Origin: VAZQ01 sp963712565
GTDB lineage: Bacteria > Pseudomonadota > Alphaproteobacteria > Rhizobiales > Xanthobacteraceae
Direction of reading: 5' to 3'
Assembly (NCBI GenBank): GCA_963712565.1
Contig: CAVQIP010000033.1
Location: forward strand, 1 to 64,000
Length of the DNA stretch: 64,000 bases
This document shows, one piece after another, positions 42,625 through 51,593 of the stretch. Position 1 is the first letter of the stretch. Each line of letters begins with the position of its first letter. The notes below the pieces were generated by a model, which searched no databases, was not told where the DNA came from, and saw only the letters and a list, made by a program, of their open reading frames with translations. The position numbers and the translations under genes are program-made.

Positions 42625-43374
42625 TCATTTGCCCTTGAATACCGGATCGCGTTTCTCGCGAAACGCGCGCCGGCCTTCGTTGCGGTCCTCGGTGCGCGCC
42701 AGCTCGTTGAACAGCCTGCGCTCGAAATCGAGGCGCTGGGCGTCATGGGTTGCGGCCGCGGCGCGCAGCAAACGCTTGGCCGCGATCACCGCCAGCGGAG
42801 CGTTGCGGGCGATGGCGCGGGCATGCGCCAGGGCGGTGTCGAGGAGCTTCTCCGGCACGTACAGCTCCGAGACGAGACCCGCCGCGAGCGCGCGCGCGGC
42901 ATCGATCGGCTCCCCGGTCAGGATCATCTGGGCGGCAAGCGAAGGGCCGACCACGGCGGGGAGCCGCTGCGTGCCGCCGCTGCCGGGCAGGCTGCCGAGG
43001 CGGACCTCGGGCAAGGCGAAGCGCGCGGCGTGCGAGGCGATGCGCAGGTCGCAGGCGAGCGCAAGCTCGAGCCCGCCGCCGAAGGCAATGCCGTTGACGG
43101 CGGCGATCACCGGTTTGGCGAATTTGTCGAGCGGCTCGATGATCCGCGGCCGGTCGGGATCGGGCACCGTCGAGGCGCTCGAATCCCCGCCCGCGCAAAA
43201 CGCGCTGCCGGCGCCGGTCAGCACCACCACGCGCAGCGACGGATCGGCGTCGAAGCCCGCGAACGCCGCGGTCAACTCCGCGCGCATCTCGTCGTTGACG
43301 GCGTTGCGCTTGTCCGGCCGATTGAGCGTGAGGAGCGCGACCGCGTCCTCGCGGTGGATTTCAATCATGCTCAA
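42625..43374 (-). CDS. Enoyl-CoA hydratase/isomerase family protein
   Basis: 249-residue crotonase-fold enzyme: VALLTLNRPDKRNAVNDEM, the oxyanion segment VVLTGAGSAFCAGGD, VIAAVNGIAFGGGLELALAC, and the catalytic helix LPEVRLGSLPGSGGTQRLP with Glu in the PEVRLG position. Adds water to, or isomerises, an unsaturated acyl-CoA. It abuts the thiolase gene with no gap and overlaps the CoA transferase gene by 4 bp, so they form one operon. Confidence 0.93.
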   Translation of the reverse strand: MSMIEIHREDAVALLTLNRPDKRNAVNDEMRAELTAAFAGFDADPSLRVVVLTGAGSAFCAGGDSSASTVPDPDRPRIIEPLDKFAKPVIAAVNGIAFGGGLELALACDLRIASHAARFALPEVRLGSLPGSGGTQRLPAVVGPSLAAQMILTGEPIDAARALAAGLVSELYVPEKLLDTALAHARAIARNAPLAVIAAKRLLRAAAATHDAQRLDFERRLFNELARTEDRNEGRRAFREKRDPVFKGK

Positions 43375-44579
43375 TAGAACACCTTTTCACCGATCAGGCG
43401 CCGACACTCGGCTTCGTCGAGGCCGAGCAGCTCGGACGCGACTGCGATGGTATGTTCGCCCAGGAGCGGCGGCGGCCCGGGTGCGACGCGCTCCTCGCCG
43501 ACCGCGCGGAAGGGCGGCACATTGACCAGCACCGAGCCCATTTCCGCGTGCGGGACGCGGTGCCAATAGCGGCGCGCGTTGAGCTGGGGATCGGCAGTGA
43601 CGTCGGCGCTGGTCGCCACCATCGCCGCCGCGACCCCGTGCGCCTGCAGGCACTGCACGAGGTCGGCGGCGCGGCAGCGGCGGGTTTCCTGCGCCAGGCC
43701 CGTCTCGATCGCAGCTTCGCAAGCCTCGCGGCCCGCGAGCGTCGCCAGTCGCTCCTCGCGCATCCACGCAGGCGCGCCGAGCGCGGCAACGAGTCCTTGC
43801 CATTGCCGGTCGTCGTTCACCTCGATCGCACACCACGCCTCCTCGCCTGCGCAGGGGAAGACGCCGCGCGGCACGGCGCCGGCTCGGCGGTTGCCGTTGG
43901 TCTGCGGCAGCGCGCCGGTCGCGGACCAGGCCAGAATGGCTGGGCCGAGCATGCTTACGGTCAATTCGATTTGCGCGAGCTCGATGTGCTGGCCTTGCCC
44001 GGTGCGCGCGCGATGAAACGCCGCCGCGAGAACCGCGACCAGCGCATGGCCGGGATTGGGCAAATGATCGGGGTAATGGGTGCCGGTGCCGATCGGCGCG
44101 CGCCCGGGCAATCCCGCCATGGACACCACGCCGCAAAGCGCGGCGATGGTCGAGCCGAAGCCGATATGCTCGCGGTGCGGGCCGCGGCTGCCCTGCATCG
44201 GCATGGAGAGATAGATCACCGACGGGTTCACCGCCGCCACCTCGTCGTAACCCAGCCCCCATCGCTCCATCACGCCCGGGCGAAAATTGTTGCTGACGAT
44301 CGAGCACCGGCTGGCCAGCCGCAGCGCCAGCTGTCGCGCCCGCGGATGCGACATGTTGAGCGCGATGCTTTTCTTGCTGGTGTTGCGCGAGGCGAAATAG
44401 CCGGACCCTTCGAGCGCTTGCGCGCCCGGCTGGTGTGGACCGGAGAGCCGCAGATTGTCGGGATGGCTGTGCGACTCGACCTTGATCACCTCGGCGCCCA
44501 GATCCGCCAGGATGCGGGTGACGAAGGCGCCGGCGCCGATCCAGCAAAAATCCAGCACTCTCAAGCCCGCGAGCCGCAT
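43371..44579 (-). CDS. CaiB/BaiF-type CoA transferase (1)
   Basis: 402-residue class III CoA transferase. RVLDFCWIGAGAFVTRILAD then LGAEVIKVESHSHPDNLR at the start, SKKSIALNMSHPRARQLALR, NFRPGVMERWGLGYDEV, and GQGQHIELAQIELTVSMLGP are standard family blocks. The position usually holding the catalytic Asp is in the ELAQIEL-type helix and reads Glu-containing here, so activity should be checked. It is adjacent to a second CoA transferase gene (gap 10 bp); such pairs may form a heteromeric enzyme that activates the pathway substrate as its CoA ester. Confidence 0.9.
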   Translation of the reverse strand: MRLAGLRVLDFCWIGAGAFVTRILADLGAEVIKVESHSHPDNLRLSGPHQPGAQALEGSGYFASRNTSKKSIALNMSHPRARQLALRLASRCSIVSNNFRPGVMERWGLGYDEVAAVNPSVIYLSMPMQGSRGPHREHIGFGSTIAALCGVVSMAGLPGRAPIGTGTHYPDHLPNPGHALVAVLAAAFHRARTGQGQHIELAQIELTVSMLGPAILAWSATGALPQTNGNRRAGAVPRGVFPCAGEEAWCAIEVNDDRQWQGLVAALGAPAWMREERLATLAGREACEAAIETGLAQETRRCRAADLVQCLQAHGVAAAMVATSADVTADPQLNARRYWHRVPHAEMGSVLVNVPPFRAVGEERVAPGPPPLLGEHTIAVASELLGLDEAECRRLIGEKVFY

Positions 44580-44589
44580 CGTGTTCTCT

Positions 44590-45822
44590 TCAAGCCGGCC
44601 CGATCCCGACGGAGGCAGCGTCCGCCGCGTCGCCCGGCTCCTCGCGCAGGAGCTCGCGATTGTGTTCGCCGAGCTTCGGCGCGGCGCCGCGCCGGCGCGC
44701 CGGCGTGCGGCCAAGGCGATAGGGCGACCCGGGAAAGATGACATCTTGGCCCAACGCGACATCGTGCTGCGGCTGGAAATAGCCATTCGCCGCGAGCTGC
44801 ACGTCCTGCAAGACGTCGGCGATGGTGTTAACCGGCGCGATCGCGATGTGGCGCGCCTGCCCTTCGCGATAGAGCTCCTGCTTGCCGCGTGCACGGCAGA
44901 AAGCACCGAATATCTCGGCAAAGCGCGCGATGCCCTCCGGCGACTGGCGGAATTTGTAGTCCTTCCAGCGCGGATTGAGCAGCGACGCCCCGCCCGCCAC
45001 CTCCGACGCGGCGATCCATTGCGCCAGCGCGAGGAATGCCCGGGCGGTGCCGAGGCGGCCCGCCACCAGGCTGATATGGCCGTCGCGGCAGGGATAGACC
45101 CCGGTGCCGGCCTCGCGCGCGCCATCGCCATGACGCCGCCGCACGCGGCCGTTGATCGACCATTCCGCGATGGCGTCTTCGAGCGCGAACGCCACGCATT
45201 CCTGTCCGGACAGGTCGATCCACTGCCCCTTGCCGGTTTGCGTGCGTTCGTAGAGCGCGGCGAGCAGCGCCACCGCGCCGTAGATCCCGCACGCCAGCAT
45301 CGCCTGCTCGCCCTGGATGGCGAGCGGTTCGGTGTCGGGATAGCCGCCCAGCGACAGCAGTCCGCCGGCGGCGAGCAGCGTGAGATCGGTGGCCCGATAT
45401 CCCGCATAAGGACCATCGCGGCCGAACGGCGAAATCGACACCAGGATGAGAGCAGGGTTGCGCCGCCGGATCGACTCGAAGTCGAGGGGCTGCGACGCGG
45501 GTTCGAAAGGCGTCTCGATCACGGCGTCGCTCATCGCCGCCAGCCGCGCGAATTGCTCGCGTCCCGCCGCGCTTGCGAGATCGAGAGTGATGCTGCGCTT
45601 GCCGGCGTCGAGAAACGCGTGTGCGAAACCGAACGATTGTCCCGCCGGCGTCCGGCCGCCGGGAGCGAGGCTGCGGACCGGCGAGCCCTCCGGGGCCTCC
45701 ACGCGCACGACGTCGGCGCCGAGATCGGCCAGCAGGCGCCCGGCATAGGCCGCGTAATTGGTCGAGAGATCGAGAACGCGGATGCCGGCGAGCGCGGCCG
45801 CGTCGGCGGACGCCTCCGCCAT
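44590..45822 (-). CDS. CaiB/BaiF-type CoA transferase (2)
   Basis: 410 residues, class III CoA transferase: IRVLDLSTNYAAYAGRLLAD, LGADVVRVEAPEGSP, GKRSITLDLASAAGREQFA, LILVSISPFGRDGPYAGYRA, and GKGQWIDLSGQECVAFALED. The catalytic Asp region is changed (SGQECVA), as often in one member of a paired set. The ATG at 45822 overlaps the RpiR stop (TGATG), coupling it to the regulator. Second half of a probable two-subunit transferase. Confidence 0.9.
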   Translation of the reverse strand: MAEASADAAALAGIRVLDLSTNYAAYAGRLLADLGADVVRVEAPEGSPVRSLAPGGRTPAGQSFGFAHAFLDAGKRSITLDLASAAGREQFARLAAMSDAVIETPFEPASQPLDFESIRRRNPALILVSISPFGRDGPYAGYRATDLTLLAAGGLLSLGGYPDTEPLAIQGEQAMLACGIYGAVALLAALYERTQTGKGQWIDLSGQECVAFALEDAIAEWSINGRVRRRHGDGAREAGTGVYPCRDGHISLVAGRLGTARAFLALAQWIAASEVAGGASLLNPRWKDYKFRQSPEGIARFAEIFGAFCRARGKQELYREGQARHIAIAPVNTIADVLQDVQLAANGYFQPQHDVALGQDVIFPGSPYRLGRTPARRRGAAPKLGEHNRELLREEPGDAADAASVGIGPA

Positions 45823-46742
45823 CAAACCGCCCCCTCGAGCTTGAGCAGGAACGCGTCCCACCAATTCATCAGGCGGTCGTGGCGGCTGTAACGCTCGAGC
45901 GCGCTCGTTCCCTTGACCGCGGCCACGCCGTTGAGCAGGGCATTGGCGATGGCCATCGGCGCCACCATGGAATTCTGCATGCCGGTTCCGGCCGAGGCGG
46001 CGAGCAGAACGATATCACCGAGCTGACCGAGGGCCGATATGGGAGAATCCGTCACCGCGATGACCTTCGCCTTGTTCTCCTTCGCCCACAAGGCGATGCG
46101 ATGGGTCGCGCTGGCGTAGCGCGGAAACGAGAACGCTACGACGCAGTCCTCGGGCTTCATCTCGACCAGGCGCGGCGTCGCAAAGGCGTCGTTGGAGGCG
46201 AGCAGCGAAATCTCGCTGCGCAGCCGGTCGAGCACCAGCGCGAAATAGTGCGCGACCGGGAAGGTCGTGAACCCGGCCACGATGTAGACCCGCCGCGCGC
46301 GGGCGAGCAGATTCACCGCCCGGGCGAAGACGTCGGGGTCCACGTTCGAGATCGTCTGATGCAGATTTCGCCAGTCGTGGCTGAGTGAAGCGCCGAAGCT
46401 CGTGCCTTCCAAATGGCTCGCTACCTGGCCTTCGTTGATCGGATCGCCGGTGCGGGAGAGCTGGCCGCGCAGCAGCTCGCGCATGCGCTCCTGCAGATCC
46501 GGGAATCCATTGAGGCCGAGACGATAGGTGAAGCGCACGATGGTCGAGGGATTGACGTCGAGTTGTGCGGCCATCTGGTCGACGGTCGAGAACGCCACCG
46601 CCTGGGAGTGCTCGACGATATATTCGGCGATCCGCTTCTGCGACTGCGTCAGCCGGTCGTAGCGGTGGCGCAGCTCCTCGATCACGTCGCCGGAACTGAC
46701 GGGCTCGGGTGAGGTCTTGGCCTCGGCTTTGCGGTTTGGCAT
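45822..46742 (-). CDS. MurR/RpiR family transcriptional regulator
   Basis: 306 residues. N-terminal RpiR helix-turn-helix (DRLTQSQKRIAEYIVEHSQA; QMAAQLDVNPSTIVRFTYRL) and a C-terminal SIS domain (ARRVYIVAGFTTFPVAHYFA; VVAFSFPRYASATHRIAL). SIS domains in this family usually sense phosphosugars, but members beside CoA-transferase genes are also seen. It is translationally coupled to the CoA transferase gene and probably controls this minus-strand operon and perhaps the ThDP gene 79 bp upstream. Confidence 0.92.
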   Translation of the reverse strand: MPNRKAEAKTSPEPVSSGDVIEELRHRYDRLTQSQKRIAEYIVEHSQAVAFSTVDQMAAQLDVNPSTIVRFTYRLGLNGFPDLQERMRELLRGQLSRTGDPINEGQVASHLEGTSFGASLSHDWRNLHQTISNVDPDVFARAVNLLARARRVYIVAGFTTFPVAHYFALVLDRLRSEISLLASNDAFATPRLVEMKPEDCVVAFSFPRYASATHRIALWAKENKAKVIAVTDSPISALGQLGDIVLLAASAGTGMQNSMVAPMAIANALLNGVAAVKGTSALERYSRHDRLMNWWDAFLLKLEGAV

Positions 46743-46821
46743 GTGATTTCCTTTCCCGCCGCCTGTTTATGTTCGACGCGCTTTGCGCGGCGAACCGGTT
46801 TCCACTCCGCACGAAAACACT

Positions 46822-48594
46822 TCAGCTCTCGACATTGCGCAGCAGATTGTAGCTCGGATAGGACTTCGCCCATTTATCCGGATAGGCGCGGTCGATGCCC
46901 TTGGTGAAATAGCTTCCGACCGAGAGATCGATGGGCACATCGATCACCCACGGCCGCCGGCTCGCCAACGCCTGGGCGAGCGCCGGCGCCAGCGCGTCGG
47001 GCTGTTCGATGCGCGCACCTTCTGCGCCGTAGGCGTGCGCGAGCGCGACATAGTCGGGATTGTAAGGCTTGCCCGTATCCTTACGCACGAAACGACACCA
47101 GGGGTGCGAGCGCGAATAGCTGCGCTCCATTCCCTTGCGTTCGATGCCGAGCTCGTAATTGTTCAGGATCACCCAGATCGCCGGCAGGTCGTATTCCACC
47201 GCGGTGGCGACGGCTTGCGAGGTCATGTTGAACGCGCCGTCGCCGGTGAGCACGATGCCGGGCCGGCCGTCGGCGGCGAGCGCGCCGGGGATGCCGGACG
47301 AGGCCCATCCCATCTCCGCCATGCCGGGGCTGATCTGCCAGGCGCCCGGCGTGCAGATCTTCATATAGGCCTCGGCGTATTGGGTGACATCGCCGATGTC
47401 GATGTAGACGCGGCCATCCTTGGGCAGCGCGCGGCCGACCTCGTAGACCAGACGAGCGGGATGCGTGGGCGCGCTCGCCGCGGTCTGCAGCGGCCGGATC
47501 TCCTCCTCCCATTCGGCGCGGAAACCTTGCGTGCGCTCGCGCCAGGCCTGGTGCCGCTTGTTGCCGGGACCGCCTGCCGCGGCGGCGAGGTCCTGCAGGA
47601 ACAGCCTGGCGTCGCTGATCAGCCCGAGCTCGAGGGGAAAATTGCGCCCGACCTCCTGATAGTCGAGATCGACCTGCACGATCTTGGTCTGCGTTACGTC
47701 GTAGATCGATCCCTTGCGCCAATTGGCGGTGTGATTGTCGGAGAAGCGCGCGCCGACCCCGATCACCAGATCGGCTTCGCGGCTCGCGCGCGCCGCGCAG
47801 ACGAAGCCGGAGCGTCCGAGCGTACCGATCGACAGCGGATGGTCCTCGGGCAGCATTCCCTTGGCGGGCAGCGTCGTGGCGGTCGGGATGTTGAGCTTCT
47901 CGGCGGCGGTCTTGAGCGCAGCCGCCGCACCCGAGCGCACCACGCCGCCGCCGGCGAGCAGCAAGGGGCGCTCGGCGTCGGCGATCATGCGGGCGATGCG
48001 CTCGACATTGTCGGCGTCCGCGCGCGGGCGGTTGAGTTGCGGAGCCCGCGCCGACGGTGCCTCGATTTCGCCCTCGACGGGCGCGAGCTGGATGTCGTAG
48101 GGCACCTCGACGAACACCGGGCCCGGCCGACCCGAGGTCGCGGTTTTCAGCGCATAGTTGAGGATTTCGATCGTCGTATCCGGCCGCACCAACATCCAGG
48201 TGCCTTTGCAGACCGGGCGGAAGATGCTCGTGGCATCCTCGAAGCCGTGGTAATAAATTTCCTGCATGCCGGCCTTGCCGAGAAAGTGCGTGGTCGACCC
48301 GCCGGCGATGATCAACACCGGAGAGGACTCGTGCATGGCGCTGGCGCAGGCGCCCACCGCGTTGAGCAGACCCGGTCCCTTCGACACGATCACCGGCGCG
48401 ATGCGGCCGCTGACGCGATGATAGAGATCGGCCATGTGCACGGCGTGCGACTCGTGCTTGGCCTGGATGCCCTCGATCTTCGGCTTGTCGGTCAACGCAT
48501 CGAGAAACGGCCAGACCGCGCCGCCGGCGTAGCCGAAATAATGCCGGAAGCCGGCGACCTCGAACCATCGGGCAATGGCATCGACCGCGCGCAT
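46822..48594 (-). CDS. ThDP-dependent enzyme, acetolactate synthase-like
   Basis: 590 residues with all three ThDP-enzyme domains. Catalytic Glu in IQAKHESHAVHMADLYHRVS, phosphate/metal motif LTGDGAFNMTSQAVATAV ... VILNNYELGIERKG. The middle domain has PLLLAGGGVVRSGAAAAL and LVIGVGARFSDNH. Family members include acetolactate synthases, sulphoacetaldehyde acetyltransferases and benzoylformate or oxalyl-CoA type decarboxylases; I cannot place it more closely. No regulatory small-subunit gene is present, which argues against the biosynthetic acetolactate synthase. Position in a catabolic cluster suggests decarboxylation of a 2-keto acid. Confidence 0.85.
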   Translation of the reverse strand: MRAVDAIARWFEVAGFRHYFGYAGGAVWPFLDALTDKPKIEGIQAKHESHAVHMADLYHRVSGRIAPVIVSKGPGLLNAVGACASAMHESSPVLIIAGGSTTHFLGKAGMQEIYYHGFEDATSIFRPVCKGTWMLVRPDTTIEILNYALKTATSGRPGPVFVEVPYDIQLAPVEGEIEAPSARAPQLNRPRADADNVERIARMIADAERPLLLAGGGVVRSGAAAALKTAAEKLNIPTATTLPAKGMLPEDHPLSIGTLGRSGFVCAARASREADLVIGVGARFSDNHTANWRKGSIYDVTQTKIVQVDLDYQEVGRNFPLELGLISDARLFLQDLAAAAGGPGNKRHQAWRERTQGFRAEWEEEIRPLQTAASAPTHPARLVYEVGRALPKDGRVYIDIGDVTQYAEAYMKICTPGAWQISPGMAEMGWASSGIPGALAADGRPGIVLTGDGAFNMTSQAVATAVEYDLPAIWVILNNYELGIERKGMERSYSRSHPWCRFVRKDTGKPYNPDYVALAHAYGAEGARIEQPDALAPALAQALASRRPWVIDVPIDLSVGSYFTKGIDRAYPDKWAKSYPSYNLLRNVES

Positions 48595-48737
48595 TGTTGT
48601 GCTCCTTGACGGGCCCGATTGACTGGTCCAAGCCGGTGCGGGATGGTTGCAACAAAATTCGTTGCAGTCAACGAAAGCGGCCCGAACCGCGCTTCGATGA
48701 CGCAGTCGTGCGGGTTGTGACGGGAAGGAACCCGGTC

Positions 48738-49733
48738 ATGCATCGGTTACTGCTTACCGTCGCCGCGATGATCTGCACGCTCGCCGGGCCGGCACTCGCA
48801 CAGACCCCGGCGGCGATCGCGCAAGCATGGCCGAGCAAGCCGGTGCGCATCATCGTGCCGTGGCCGCCCGGCGGAAGCGCCGACCTGGTTGGCCGCATCG
48901 TAGCCGAGCATCTCGGCAATGCCTTCGCGCAGAACTTCGTGGTCGAGAACCGGCCGGGCGCGAGCGGCATGGTCGGCTCGGCCGCGGTCGCCCATTCCGA
49001 TCCCGACGGCTACACCTTCGTCGTTTCCGGCATTCCCTCCCAGGTCATCGCGCCGGCGACGAGCGGCAATGCCTCCTACGACCCGATCAAGGATTTCACC
49101 CACATCGCCTATATCGGCGGCTCGCCGATCGTCATCACCACGCATGCTTCGCTCGGGGTGAAGTCGCTCGCCGAGCTGGTCGCCTTGGTGCGCGGAAGCG
49201 CCAATGCGGTGGGATATGTCTCGCCCGGGGTGGGATCCTTGGGCCACATGGTCGGCGAATACCTGGCGCGCAAGGACCGCATCAGGCTCGAGCACATTCC
49301 CTACAAGGGCGGCGTTCAGGCCGTCACCGACCTCGTCGCCGGGCACGTGAAGGTCGGCGCCATGACCTGGACCACCGCCAGGGCGCATATCCGCGCCGGC
49401 ACGCTCGTCGCGCTCGCGCTGTCCTCGAACGAGCGGTTCGCGCAATATCCCGACCTGCCGACGCTGAAGGAGCTCGGCTATGACGAGCTCGTGACCACCA
49501 CCTGGTGGTCGTTTTCGGGGCCGGCGCGGCTGCCGGCCGACCTGGTGCAGCGGCTCAACCGCGAAATCAACAAAGCGCTCGATGGCGCCGAGGTGCGCCG
49601 CCAACTCGAGCAGGAGGCGATCGTCACGGAAAAGATGTCGCCGGAGCAATTCACCCGTTTCGTCGAGACCGAAATCGGCAAATGGGGGCCGTTGGCCAAG
49701 ACGGCGATCAGCCCGCGAGGTTCCGGCAACTGA
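48738..49733 (+). CDS. Tripartite tricarboxylate transporter substrate-binding protein (TctC/Bug)
   Basis: 331 residues. Signal peptide (LLTVAAMICTLAGPALAQ), then AWPSKPVRIIVPWPPGGSAD, which is the signature of the Bug family, then VVENRPGASGMVGSAAVA, PDGYTFVVSG and LEHIPYKGGVQAVTDLVAGH. These periplasmic proteins bind carboxylic acids. The TctA and TctB membrane partners are not in the window. Divergent from the ThDP gene, it may supply or sense the acid substrate of the neighbouring pathway. Confidence 0.93.
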   Translation: MHRLLLTVAAMICTLAGPALAQTPAAIAQAWPSKPVRIIVPWPPGGSADLVGRIVAEHLGNAFAQNFVVENRPGASGMVGSAAVAHSDPDGYTFVVSGIPSQVIAPATSGNASYDPIKDFTHIAYIGGSPIVITTHASLGVKSLAELVALVRGSANAVGYVSPGVGSLGHMVGEYLARKDRIRLEHIPYKGGVQAVTDLVAGHVKVGAMTWTTARAHIRAGTLVALALSSNERFAQYPDLPTLKELGYDELVTTTWWSFSGPARLPADLVQRLNREINKALDGAEVRRQLEQEAIVTEKMSPEQFTRFVETEIGKWGPLAKTAISPRGSGN

Positions 49734-49785
49734 AAGAGAATGCTTGAGCTGGCTTGGCTACTTGGCGAAGAGATTCTTCCACGCT

Positions 49786-49876
49786 GTCATGCCCGGGCTT
49801 GACCCGGACATCCATCGCCTTCGCAATGGGATTCTTGACCAAGATGATGGATTGCCGGGTCGATCCCGGCAATGAC
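49786..49876. repeat. Palindromic intergenic element (MITE-like), 91 bp
   Basis: Left end GTCATGCCCGGGCTTGACCC and right end GGGTCGATCCCGGCAATGAC form imperfect terminal inverted repeats over about 30 bp, each itself a small hairpin. Sequences of this type are scattered between genes in Bradyrhizobium-like genomes. Located between the TctC and dihydroxyphthalate-decarboxylase-like genes. Confidence 0.7.
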
Positions 49877-49898
49877 GAATAGGGCCGGGAGTGGAAGC

Positions 49899-50906
49899 AT
49901 GGACGTGAGAGAGCTCTCGGTCGGCGCGGCGGCGAAGCTGCCGCTGACCTTCGCCTGCGGGCTTTACGACCGCATGCTGCGCCTCTACACCGGCGAGGTG
50001 TCGCCGCGCGGCATCGACCTCAAGTTCCTCGCCAACGACGAGCCGCGCGACATTTTCGACCGCATGGGCGGCAAGCTCGAATTCGACGCTTCGGAAATGT
50101 CGATCTCGGAATTCGTCAGCCGGTTCGGCGCGGGTCAATGTCCGTTCGTCGCCATTCCGGCATTCGCGTCCCGCGTGTTCCGGCACGGATTCATTTTCGT
50201 CAACCGCAAATCGGGCATCGCAGCGCCGAAGGAACTCGAAGGCAGACGCGTCGGCGTGCCGCTCTACAGCATGAGCGCCGCGATCTGGATCCGGGGCTTG
50301 TTGCAGCACGAATACGGCGTCGACCTTTCGAACATCAGATGGGTGCAGGGCGCCTTGCGGCAAGCCGGCGCCCACGGCAGCCCGACGGTCGTGCCGCTGC
50401 TCCGGCAGCCCGCGATCGAGATCAACCGCTCGGGCAAGTCCCTGAGCAAGCTCCTGGCCGACGGCGACATCGACGCGGTCATCAGTTCGCGCCCGGTCGC
50501 CGGCATCGGATCAAATCCCGACATCGTGCGCATGTTTGCGAACTATCGCGAGGTGGAGAAGGACTACTACCGGCGCACCCGCATTTTCCCGATCATGCAT
50601 CTCATCGTCATCCGCCGCGACGTGCACGAGGCGCATCCGTTCGTGGCGCAGAGCCTCTACGACGCATTGTGCGAGTCGAAGGAGCGTGCGCTCGCGCAGA
50701 TGAAGGAGCGCGGCGCGCTGCGCTACATGCTGCCCTGGCTCCCCGCCGACATGGACGAGATCGACGACGTGTTCGGCGGCGACCCGTGGCCCTACGGCAT
50801 CGCGGCCAACCGGCCGACGCTGGAGGCGCTGGTCCAGTACATGGTCGAGCAGCACTTCATTCCGAGGCGGATTCCGATCGAGGACCTGTTCGTGGTCGGA
50901 CACTGA
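49899..50906 (+). CDS. 4,5-dihydroxyphthalate decarboxylase-like / SBP-fold protein
   Basis: 335 residues from the ATG at 49899 (GGGAGTGGA upstream). The N-terminus LTFACGLYDRMLRLYTGEVS then PRGIDLKFLANDEPRDIFDR and FDASEMSISEFVSRFGAGQ resembles Pht5-type 4,5-dihydroxyphthalate decarboxylases, which share the periplasmic-binding-protein fold. RKSGIAAPKELEGRRVGVP is a typical SBP block. No signal peptide is present, favouring a cytoplasmic enzyme over a transport protein. It lies 12 bp upstream of the NADPH:F420 reductase gene, so they are probably co-transcribed. The substrate is inferred to be an aromatic acid. Confidence 0.75.
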   Translation: MDVRELSVGAAAKLPLTFACGLYDRMLRLYTGEVSPRGIDLKFLANDEPRDIFDRMGGKLEFDASEMSISEFVSRFGAGQCPFVAIPAFASRVFRHGFIFVNRKSGIAAPKELEGRRVGVPLYSMSAAIWIRGLLQHEYGVDLSNIRWVQGALRQAGAHGSPTVVPLLRQPAIEINRSGKSLSKLLADGDIDAVISSRPVAGIGSNPDIVRMFANYREVEKDYYRRTRIFPIMHLIVIRRDVHEAHPFVAQSLYDALCESKERALAQMKERGALRYMLPWLPADMDEIDDVFGGDPWPYGIAANRPTLEALVQYMVEQHFIPRRIPIEDLFVVGH

Positions 50907-50918
50907 CGGCCGAAGGTC

Positions 50919-51593
50919 ATGGGCGAGCGGCAAACATACAAGATCGCGGTTCTCGGCGGCACCGGTGCGCAAGGCACCGGGGTGGCCTTGCGGCTCGCCG
51001 CCGCCGGCCATGACGTCATCATCGGCTCGCGCGATGCGGAGAAAGCGCGGGCGGCGGCGGCGGACATCGGCGCGCGCGCGGGCAAGCCGGCGGCAGGCGC
51101 AGACAATCGCGCCGCCGCAGCCGCCGCCGAGATCGTCATTCTCACCGTTCCCTATGCGGTGCAGCGGGCGACGGTGGAGCACGTCCTCGATCGCATCCAG
51201 GGAAAAATCGTGGTGGACGCCACCGTCCCGCTCGTTCCCCCCAAGGTGGGCGTAGTGCAGCTCCCCGCCAGCCAGTCCGCGGTGGCGGCGATCCAGCAAC
51301 TCGCGGGCAAGAGCGTGCGTGTGGTATCGGCGTTCCAAAGCGTCTCGGCCCAGCACCTCGCGGATCTCGCACACGCGGTCGATTGCGACGTGTTGGTCTG
51401 CGGCGACGATCCGGGCGCCTGCGACCTCGTGATCGCGCTGTGCGCGGACATGGGCTTGCGCGGGCTTTACGCCGGTCCGATCGCCAATTCGGCCGCGGCC
51501 GAGGCGCTGACCTCGGTGCTCATCACCATCAACCGCCGCTACAAGGTCGCCGGCGGCGCCGGGATAAGGATTACCGGGATTCCGCAGAAGTGA
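50919..51593 (+). CDS. npdG: NADPH-dependent F420 reductase
   Basis: Interconverts NADPH and reduced F420, supplying F420H2 to oxidoreductases. 224 residues with the NADP-binding Rossmann start KIAVLGGTGAQGTGVALRLA, then AGHDVIIGSRDAEKARAAA, VILTVPYAVQRATVEHVLD and, near the end, LRGLYAGPIANSAAAEALTS then VLITINRRYKVAGGAGIRITG, all characteristic of the Fno/NPDG family. Its presence with cofE-cofD-cofC-fbiC and an LLM oxidoreductase makes the F420 system functionally complete in outline. Its 3' end overlaps the converging SAF-domain gene by 23 bp. Confidence 0.93.
   Translation: MGERQTYKIAVLGGTGAQGTGVALRLAAAGHDVIIGSRDAEKARAAAADIGARAGKPAAGADNRAAAAAAEIVILTVPYAVQRATVEHVLDRIQGKIVVDATVPLVPPKVGVVQLPASQSAVAAIQQLAGKSVRVVSAFQSVSAQHLADLAHAVDCDVLVCGDDPGACDLVIALCADMGLRGLYAGPIANSAAAEALTSVLITINRRYKVAGGAGIRITGIPQK

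Noticed and set aside
41413..43377. 654-codon plus-strand frame over the thiolase and enoyl-CoA hydratase genes
   Set aside because: Artefact of high GC; both opposite-strand genes have clear conserved motifs, this frame none.
46783..48609. 608-codon plus-strand frame over the ThDP gene
   Set aside because: Opposite-strand gene has full ThDP motifs; this frame is low-complexity Arg/Ala/Asp/His-rich.
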